This document shows, piece by piece, positions 6,861 to 11,657 of a stretch of DNA of 13,377 nt. Both the position numbers and the translations under genes were made by a program. The DNA lies in assembly GCA_002315235.1 (NCBI GenBank), contig DCGK01000123.1:1-13377 (forward strand), read 5' to 3'. The notes under the pieces are model-generated. The model did no database searches. It worked only from the letters and a program-made list of their open reading frames with translations, and had not been told where the DNA came from. The number at the start of each line of letters is the position of its first letter. Position 1 is the stretch's first letter. This stretch comes from Ruminococcus sp. UBA1780 (GTDB lineage: Bacteria; Bacillota; Clostridia; Oscillospirales; Ruminococcaceae).

Positions 6861-8029
6861 TCTTCTTCACCGGCAGGAGCAAATTCCTCAAAATCATCGT
6901 CCGCGCTTACTGTAACATCTGCTGAAGCTGAGTTTGCAGCTGCATTTTTTACTGCTTCGGAAAGCTTTGAATCATTTTTGCTTTTTGCTGAAGCCATTAC
7001 AAGCTTACGTGCATTTTCCTTAATCTGTTCTTCAAGTTCGAGCATAAGAGCAGGATCGTTCTTGAGAAGCTCCTTAACATTGTCACGTCCCTGACCGAGC
7101 TTTGTTTCATTGTAGCTGAACCACGCGCCGCCCTTTTTGACGATTTCGAGTTCAACTGCAAGGTCAAGCACTTCACCGACTCTTGAAATACCCTGACCGT
7201 ACATTATGTCAAATTCACATTCCTTGAACGGAGGTGCAACCTTGTTCTTTACAACCTTGCACTTTGTACGTGCGCCGATTACGTCAGTGCCGCTCTTGAG
7301 AGTTTCTCCCTTTCTTACTTCAATACGTACTGAAGAATAGAACTTAAGCGCACGTCCGCCCGGTGTTGTTTCAGGATTTCCGTACATAACACCGATCTTT
7401 TCACGAACCTGATTGATAAATATTGCCACACAGTTTGATTTTGAGATAACTGAAGTAAGCTTTCTCATAGCCTGTGACATAAGTCTTGCAAGCTGACCTA
7501 CATGAAGGTCACCCATTTCTCCGTCAATTTCAGCCTTTGTAGTCATAGCTGCAACTGAGTCAAGAACAAGTATATCGATAGCACCTGAACGAACGAGTGC
7601 TTCAGCAATTTCGAGAGCCTGTTCACCGCTGTCCGGCTGTGAAACAAGAAGGTTGTCAATATCTACACCAAGTGCACTTGCATATACAGGATCAAGAGCA
7701 TGTTCAACGTCTATAAAAGCAGCATTTCCGCCCATTTTCTGTGCTTCAGCTACAACGTGAAGAGCAACTGTTGTCTTACCTGAACTTTCAGGGCCGTAAA
7801 TCTCAACGATACGTCCTCTCGGCACGCCGCCTATTCCGAGCGCCATGTCAAGTGTCATTGAACCTGTAGGAATTGCTTCGACATCAAGACTTTTTGTCTG
7901 ACCGAGACGCATTACAGCACCGGCACCGTATGTCTTTTCAATCTGGGCAATCGCCATCTCAAGAGCCTTCTGCTTTTCATCATTTCCAACCGGAGCCTGA
8001 AGTGTTTTTTTCTTAATTTCTTTCGCCAT
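6857..8029 (-). CDS. recA: Recombinase RecA
   Basis: ATP-dependent DNA strand-exchange protein and SOS co-protease, 390 residues. Visible features are Walker A GPESSGKT (79-86), Walker B ILVLD (153-157), the L2 DNA-binding loop region GVMYGNPETTPGG (213-225) and the FINQVREKIG segment (204-213). The C-terminus ends in an acidic tail (about 372-390, DDDFEEFAPAGEEE), typical of RecA and thought to tune DNA access. The frame opens at an ATG at 8041, but that codon overlaps the GGAGG site itself. The ATG at 8029 (MAKEIKKK) has the proper spacing and is taken as the start. It is the first gene of the recA-recX-rimO-pgsA run, with its own promoter and an operator-like dyad upstream. Confidence 0.98.
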   Translation of the reverse strand: MAKEIKKKTLQAPVGNDEKQKALEMAIAQIEKTYGAGAVMRLGQTKSLDVEAIPTGSMTLDMALGIGGVPRGRIVEIYGPESSGKTTVALHVVAEAQKMGGNAAFIDVEHALDPVYASALGVDIDNLLVSQPDSGEQALEIAEALVRSGAIDILVLDSVAAMTTKAEIDGEMGDLHVGQLARLMSQAMRKLTSVISKSNCVAIFINQVREKIGVMYGNPETTPGGRALKFYSSVRIEVRKGETLKSGTDVIGARTKCKVVKNKVAPPFKECEFDIMYGQGISRVGEVLDLAVELEIVKKGGAWFSYNETKLGQGRDNVKELLKNDPALMLELEEQIKENARKLVMASAKSKNDSKLSEAVKNAAANSASADVTVSADDDFEEFAPAGEEE

Positions 8030-8034
8030 GTTTT

Positions 8035-8039
8035 CCTCC
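8035..8039 (-). promoter_or_regulatory. Ribosome binding site that sets the recA start
   Basis: GGAGG on the minus strand is 5 bases before the ATG at 8029 and is itself part of an upstream in-frame ATGGAGG. The upstream ATG therefore cannot be the normal start. Confidence 0.8.
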
Positions 8040-8049
8040 ATAATATTAC

Positions 8050-8075
8050 AGTGAGCAAAAACGCTTTTGCTTACT
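8050..8075 (-). repeat. 26-bp imperfect dyad in the recA leader (operator or hairpin candidate)
   Basis: AGCAAAA-N4-TTTTGCT (8054-8071) is a perfect 7-bp dyad. It extends outward by AGT/ACT after one mismatched position on each side. It sits in the 5' untranslated region, about 12 bases after the predicted transcription start and 10 bases before the ribosome binding site. It could be a repressor site or an RNA hairpin. It does not match the GAAC-N4-GTTC LexA box. Confidence 0.6.
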
Positions 8076-8094
8076 ATATTTATATTGTTTTATT

Positions 8095-8123
8095 ATTATA
8101 TCACATAAATGGAAAAATTTCCA
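8095..8123 (-). promoter_or_regulatory. recA promoter
   Basis: On the minus strand TGGAAA (8118-8123) and TATAAT (8095-8100) are 17 bases apart. A TGA just before the -10 gives an extended -10 (TGn) element. The -35 is embedded in a near-palindrome TGGAAA-AA-TTTCCA (8110-8123). Confidence 0.7.
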
Positions 8124-8155
8124 GTGTTTTTCAAAAAAATCCTGGAACAAATTTT

Positions 8156-8185
8156 AAGACAGGACAAATATTTCTGCCCTGTCTT
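8156..8185 (-). terminator. Possible terminator after the acidic membrane protein gene
   Basis: AAGACAGG and CCTGTCTT form an 8-bp stem around a 14-base loop, 25 bases after the stop of the upstream gene on the minus strand. The trailing sequence is A/T-rich but not a clean T run, so it is a moderate candidate. Confidence 0.5.
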
Positions 8186-8209
8186 GAATAAACCACAAAA
8201 CCCTATTGA

Positions 8210-8530
8210 TTACTTGCTGTTTTTCTCAGCTTCCTCTGCTGCAGCTTCGTCAGCGGCATCTTCTTCGTCGAGAAGCTCATCAATATCCTTACCCTCTTCG
8301 AAATCGTCGATATCGCATTCATCTTCGCATGAAAAATCTTCGTCATAATCGAATTCGTCGAATTCGCAGTCATCATAATCACAGCCGTCATCATCAAAAT
8401 CACAGTCGTAATCATAATCCTCATCGGCATTCTTTTTCTTTTCCGTATAATTTCTGATTGCTACAACGGCAATAATAGCTGCTGTTACTGATACTGCAGC
8501 TGCAATAATTCCAAGTAAAGTGTGTTTCAT
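8210..8530 (-). CDS. Small membrane-anchored, extremely acidic Asp/Glu/Tyr/Cys-rich protein
   Basis: A 106-residue protein I do not recognise. One N-terminal membrane helix (about 5-26) is followed by a basic stretch NYTEKKK, which predicts a cytoplasmic tail. The tail (about 35-106) is dominated by Asp, Glu, Phe and Tyr, with five cysteines between about 43 and 73, then an Ala/Glu-rich helix-like end (DAADEAAAEEAEKNSK). GGAGAA 8 bases before the ATG at 8530 supports the start. The reading frame is coding-like despite low complexity: a good ribosome binding site, a membrane helix and a clear stop. It follows rsmE by 76 bases and may be cotranscribed with it. Metal (Ca2+, Zn2+) or basic-protein binding is conceivable from the composition, but no known motif is visible. 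Confidence 0.8.
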   Translation of the reverse strand: MKHTLLGIIAAAVSVTAAIIAVVAIRNYTEKKKNADEDYDYDCDFDDDGCDYDDCEFDEFDYDEDFSCEDECDIDDFEEGKDIDELLDEEDAADEAAAEEAEKNSK

Positions 8531-8606
8531 AAGCTTTTCTCCATTCTCTGCAGATAAAGTATTTTCTGAGACGAAGCTCTGCAGGCCACCGTCCGGTTTC
8601 TATAGT

Positions 8607-9329
8607 TTACAGATTACCTGTAAGAAACATTGTTATCGAAACAGCCGCAAGCGGAGCTGTTTCACATCTTAAAATTCTGTCTCCGAGCCATATACGCTTA
8701 ATTCCGGCTTCATCAGCCTTCTGTACCTCTGACTCGTCAAATCCGCCTTCACTTCCTATAAGCAGCGACACCGTTCCGGTATTTTTAAGTCCGGCCTCAG
8801 AAAAATGAATTCCGCCCTGTTCGTAAAGCATCAGTGCACAGTCGGTCTTCTTCATCTGATCAAGAGCCTCACCGAAGCTTATAACAGGCATAACCTCAGG
8901 AATAATCCCTCTGCCTGACTGCTTTGCCGCTTCAAGCGCTATACGCTGATAACGCTGAAGTTTCTTTGCAAAATCCTTCTCCGACGGTCTTGAAACACAG
9001 CGTCGTGTCAGAACAGGCACTATCCTGTTCACTCCAAGCTCAACGGACTTCTGAATAATCATCTCAAGCTTGTCCAGTTTCGGAACCGCCTGATAAAGAG
9101 TAAGATCTATACTTGGTTCTGATTTGCACTTGTCGTAAAAAAGCACCTCAAGTGAAACCAGATCATCTGAAATATCCTTTATAACACAGGAATAATCAAT
9201 ACCGCCGCAGGATACAGTAAGTGCGTCTTCCTTCTTCATACGCAGTGATCTGCTGATATGACGGGCATCCTCACCGGTAATGCATGTATATTTTTCATCT
9301 GTGATACTGTCCACAAAAAATCGCGGCAT
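8607..9329 (-). CDS. rsmE: 16S rRNA (uracil1498-N3)-methyltransferase
   Basis: SPOUT-class methyltransferase of 240 residues that methylates N3 of U1498 in 16S rRNA of the small subunit. An N-terminal PUA-like domain (about 1-70, starting MPRFFVD and including HISRSLRMKKED) is followed by the SAM-binding knot domain with KLDKLEMIIQKSVELGV (84-100), EAAKQSGR (133-140), LIGSEGGF (190-197; usually IGPEGGF) and LGDRILRCETAPLAAV (215-230; usually LGPRILRTETA). The two small departures from consensus (Ser for Pro, Asp-Arg for Pro-Arg) are minor. GGAGAG 8 bases before the ATG at 9329 sets the start. It has its own promoter. Confidence 0.95.
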   Translation of the reverse strand: MPRFFVDSITDEKYTCITGEDARHISRSLRMKKEDALTVSCGGIDYSCVIKDISDDLVSLEVLFYDKCKSEPSIDLTLYQAVPKLDKLEMIIQKSVELGVNRIVPVLTRRCVSRPSEKDFAKKLQRYQRIALEAAKQSGRGIIPEVMPVISFGEALDQMKKTDCALMLYEQGGIHFSEAGLKNTGTVSLLIGSEGGFDESEVQKADEAGIKRIWLGDRILRCETAPLAAVSITMFLTGNL

Positions 9330-9381
9330 AATACGGGCTCTCCATATAAATATGATTTACTTTTGTCATTCACTATATATT

Positions 9382-9410
9382 ATTATAACTCATTTACGCT
9401 TTTTTTGCAA
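9382..9410 (-). promoter_or_regulatory. Sigma-A-type promoter of rsmE
   Basis: TTGCAA (9405-9410) and TATAAT (9382-9387) on the minus strand with a 17-base spacer, about 45 bases before the rsmE ribosome binding site. No convincing terminator for the lipoprotein gene is seen in 9411-9472, so read-through into rsmE is possible. Confidence 0.75.
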
Positions 9411-9472
9411 TAGATTGAAACAGATATTTGTCAGTGAAACAGACATCAATCTCCTACGGAAGCACTGTTTCC

Positions 9473-10246
9473 TTAACGTATGTCAACTGAAAATCCCAGC
9501 GAATCAACACCCTTTGCAGTAAGCCTGTTTACAGTATAGCTGTCGCAGACAACGGTTTCAATATCACCTGTTGTTTTGTTTTTCTGCTTCTTTGTAAGCT
9601 GAAGTGTAACTTCATTTCCCGGCATTTCAAAGGCATTTATCACGAGCACGTCAGCAACTTTCGGATTAGCCGCGCCTTTTCTGTAGTATTCCCTGGCACG
9701 TTCGGCTATTTCCTTGTTTGTATAAAACCAGAATTCGTTGTACTGCTCATCAGAAACGTATTCAAGCTGTTCATAGTATGTTCCGTTAATTTCAAAATTT
9801 ACATGGTCACTGTCCAGATACTCAACGTTAATACTGGTGTTATCATCTTCCTTGTCAAAATGGAAAAGATAGTATTTTTCTCTCTTTTCATATTTGAAAG
9901 CAGACGTAACTCCGTCTTCAACGCTTATCTTTACGCCGGAATCAGAGTTTTTGCCCGGATAAAAACAGTAATAGCTTGAACCTGTCTCACTGTATGCATA
10001 CCACATACCGCTGCGAAGCCCGGTTTCCTTAGTCATGAGATGTTCCGGAACAACAACTCCGGTTCCTTCCGGTTCTTCTTCAGTGACAGGAGCCGGTGCC
10101 GGAGTACCGACCTCAGCAGCTACCGGCGGAGGGAGCTCAGGAAGTTCATCGTCTATCAGAACTGTTTTTCTGCCGCATGAGAAAAGCAGAACTGAAATCA
10201 GTATCATACCGGTCACAGCAAATATGCGATTAATAGTTTTTTTCAT
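9473..10246 (-). CDS. Uncharacterised lipoprotein
   Basis: A 257-residue protein with a lipoprotein signal peptide: positively charged MKKTINR, a hydrophobic core (8-21) and lipobox LFSC with the acylated Cys24 followed by Gly. It should be anchored on the outer face of the cytoplasmic membrane. Residues 30-65 are a Pro/Glu/Ala-rich linker. The rest (about 70-257) is a mixed alpha/beta region rich in Tyr, Phe and charged residues, with MWYAYSE, YYCFYPG, YYLFHFDKEDD and a C-terminal VTLQLTKKQKN...VCDSYTVNR segment. I recognise no family. The ribosome binding site (GGTG 5 bases from the ATG) is weak. Upstream is a promoter/terminator unit (10285-10442) that may control it by attenuation. Confidence 0.85.
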   Translation of the reverse strand: MKKTINRIFAVTGMILISVLLFSCGRKTVLIDDELPELPPPVAAEVGTPAPAPVTEEEPEGTGVVVPEHLMTKETGLRSGMWYAYSETGSSYYCFYPGKNSDSGVKISVEDGVTSAFKYEKREKYYLFHFDKEDDNTSINVEYLDSDHVNFEINGTYYEQLEYVSDEQYNEFWFYTNKEIAERAREYYRKGAANPKVADVLVINAFEMPGNEVTLQLTKKQKNKTTGDIETVVCDSYTVNRLTAKGVDSLGFSVDIR

Positions 10247-10284
10247 TTTTTCACCGTCTTAAATTTTATATTTTCATTATGATA

Positions 10285-10314
10285 TAAAAAATGCAGGACA
10301 AACGGTGTCCTGCA
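10285..10314 (-). terminator. Strong intrinsic terminator
   Basis: TGCAGGACA and TGTCCTGCA form a 9-bp stem with a 5-base loop, followed on the minus strand by six T residues. It ends the 10407 transcript and also any read-through from the gene at 10543-11409. On the plus strand there is no T run. Confidence 0.88.
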
Positions 10315-10407
10315 AAGATAAAAAGAGATAAATAAATATGTGTAGAACAAAAGAAAGGAGACAACAAAACGAGTGTTAATTTTAATAACAAATATTAACT
10401 TAACACT
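10285..10407 (-). ncRNA. Candidate small RNA (about 123 nt) or attenuated leader
   Basis: A complete transcription unit without a clear gene on the minus strand. It has a near-consensus promoter, and the start point expected at 10407 is the first base of a hairpin (AGTGTTAA 10400-10407 with TTAACACT 10372-10379, plus an inner TTAAT/ATTAA stem). An unstructured U/C-rich stretch of about 57 bases contains TCTCCTTT (10354-10361), complementary to Shine-Dalgarno sequences. A 9-bp intrinsic terminator ends it. This is the classic layout of a trans-acting sRNA. The alternative is a leader with a regulated terminator for the lipoprotein gene starting 38 bases beyond. No family recognised. Confidence 0.55.
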
Positions 10408-10413
10408 GTTATT

Positions 10414-10442
10414 ATTATAGCGGATATTTTCCTTTAAGTCAA
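10414..10442 (-). promoter_or_regulatory. Near-consensus sigma-A promoter
   Basis: TTGACT (10437-10442), 17-base spacer, TATAAT (10414-10419) on the minus strand. It is one of the strongest-looking promoters in the window, yet the first possible annotated gene start is 170 bases away, beyond a terminator. Confidence 0.8.
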
Positions 10443-10542
10443 GTCATCAGATTATATTTGTATAATTTTACAACTGACTTCAATCCGTTTTGTTCATTGT
10501 ATATATTTGTGTACAATCAGGTATATACCAGCTGTTGATTTT

Positions 10543-11409
10543 CTACACCCTGTATACGTAGATATAGATTTTTCCGAATGTAAATGACAGAGGAACAATA
10601 AGCTTGTCCTTGTCTGTACCGATCATCTCATCCTGGGCATAGTCAAGCTTTCCGAGAGAAAGCCTTGAGCTGTCCGACGCAAATGCATTGGCCGCATATA
10701 GTCCGTTCTGAAGATTAAGGAAATCAGCAACGTCACGGTTGGTGCAGTCAAGAGCATCCTTGCCTGCACATCTTGCAGCAAACGCATTAAACGCCTTCTG
10801 GCTTCCGCATATAGCCGTCCGGAGCGAGCTGTTCCCCTTGATATCCTGTATAATCATGCACTCCTGCTCTGTATCCTTAACAGGATTAAAGCCTGTGAAC
10901 GCAAAGTCATCTCCGACAAATCTGATTGAATTTCTGACAAAAAGAGATGCATAGTCAGCGTAAGTATCTGAATTTTCCTTATCTTCAAGCCCGTATATTG
11001 AGATGATATCCCTCTTGAGATTGTTCTGGTCACTGAGATCACTTGTAAGTCCCAGCTCCTGTCTGTACGCCTTGAGCAGATTGTCGTGCTCAGCCGGCGT
11101 AATGTAGCCCTTGCTTACAAGTGCTTCCGCAAGCGCCATATCCCCGCCGTTCTGCTTCTCAAGGAGCTCTTCCATCTGCGCCCTTGTAAGAAATCCGAGA
11201 AATACGGCAAGGTCCCCCATGTTTTTATCAAATTTTCTCTGTTCACGGTGAACATACTCGACCTGTTCCGGTGTCATGTATCCTGATTCCATAAACAGTG
11301 AGCCCAGACGAGCCTTGTAGATATTCTTGTTCACAAGTGCTTCATTGAGCTGTTCAGTTGAAATAATATTCTTGTCAAGAAGATAATACCCGAATAACTG
11401 TGCAAACAT
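10543..11409 (-). CDS. Tandem MshEN-like repeat protein with CheX-like C-terminal region
   Basis: A 288-residue soluble protein with two parts. The N-terminal part (about 8-117) has four copies of a short helical repeat (starting near 10, 38, 67 and 95) with the pattern L-x4-G-(Y/F/I)-(I/L/M)-(S/T)-x-(E/A)-Q. Residues 34-57 follow the 24-residue MshEN c-di-GMP motif spacing: R34-L35-G36, G43, Q57. Residues 63-86 repeat it with N63-M64-G65, G72, Q86. MshEN domains are found in PilB/MshE/GspE-type ATPases and in stand-alone effectors. The C-terminal part (about 150-288) resembles CheX/CheC-type phosphatases: FVRNSIRFVGDD, then DVADFLNLQNGLYAAN (226-241) where D229 and N232 sit where the family has Glu and Asn. 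No ATPase motif is present. A role in c-di-GMP-responsive signalling, perhaps of pili or adhesion, is inferred. Confidence 0.72.
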   Translation of the reverse strand: MFAQLFGYYLLDKNIISTEQLNEALVNKNIYKARLGSLFMESGYMTPEQVEYVHREQRKFDKNMGDLAVFLGFLTRAQMEELLEKQNGGDMALAEALVSKGYITPAEHDNLLKAYRQELGLTSDLSDQNNLKRDIISIYGLEDKENSDTYADYASLFVRNSIRFVGDDFAFTGFNPVKDTEQECMIIQDIKGNSSLRTAICGSQKAFNAFAARCAGKDALDCTNRDVADFLNLQNGLYAANAFASDSSRLSLGKLDYAQDEMIGTDKDKLIVPLSFTFGKIYIYVYRV

Positions 11410-11454
11410 GCATTTTCACATCCCTGTAATAGTAATAATAAGATATACACTCTA

Positions 11455-11483
11455 ATTATATCTTATCATCGCAAAAATTTCAA
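11455..11483 (-). promoter_or_regulatory. Sigma-A-type promoter of the MshEN/CheX-like gene
   Basis: TTGAAA (11478-11483) and TATAAT (11455-11460) on the minus strand with a 17-base spacer, about 45 bases upstream of the gene start. It diverges from the metG promoter. Confidence 0.78.
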
Positions 11484-11596
11484 TGCTTTTACAGCAGAAA
11501 AAATTCAGATTAACATCCGGACTCACCCTGACAGGCTGCACCCCTATGACTCACGTATTTACCGCACTGAGCAGAAATTTCATCATTAAATTTCCT

Positions 11597-11625
11597 TTGA
11601 CAAACATACGATAATAGAGTATAAT
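11597..11625 (+). promoter_or_regulatory. Consensus sigma-A promoter of metG
   Basis: A perfect TTGACA (11597-11602), 17-base spacer and perfect TATAAT (11620-11625). The start expected near 11632 leaves a leader of only about 26 bases, so there is no room for a T-box or SAM riboswitch. The stretch 11484-11596 between the divergent promoters shows nothing I can name. Confidence 0.88.
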
Positions 11626-11657
11626 TATTATCAGACTATTTTTATGGAGGAGATTTT

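Larger units (their letters stand above)
10247..10542. other. Intergenic region, lipoprotein gene to MshEN/CheX-like gene
   Basis: About 296 bases without a convincing protein gene. It holds the promoter, hairpin and terminator of the candidate small RNA. The part next to the MshEN/CheX-like gene (10443-10542) shows only a weak GGTATATACC palindrome and an ATTGTA-N10-TACAAT repeat (about 10497-10518), with no clear terminator. Confidence 0.6.

Noticed and set aside
8203..8457. Overlapping frames opposite or within the acidic gene (His/Arg-rich and Met/Thr-rich translations)
   Set aside because: They are by-products of GAT/GAA-rich codons read in other frames, and the 106-residue frame has the ribosome binding site and membrane helix.
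8540..8600. CTGCAGAG direct repeat between rsmE and the acidic gene
   Set aside because: Two 8-base copies with a palindromic core are too short to claim function.
9387..9445. 18-codon minus-strand ORF with AGGAG before the rsmE promoter
   Set aside because: Very short, overlaps the rsmE promoter, and spacing to the ATG is tight; could be chance.
9411..9472. GAAACAG/CTGTTTC inverted repeat after the lipoprotein gene as a terminator
   Set aside because: Long loop, no T tract, AT-rich stem; not a convincing terminator.
10373..10420. Leu-rich 15-codon plus-strand ORF (GTG start) after an AAAGGAG
   Set aside because: The GGAG is 12 bases from the GTG, no plus-strand promoter is seen, and the sequence is explained by the opposite-strand hairpin and promoter.
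11484..11596. tRNA, riboswitch or small gene between the divergent promoters
   Set aside because: No tRNA cloverleaf, no recognisable leader RNA and no ORF with a ribosome binding site.
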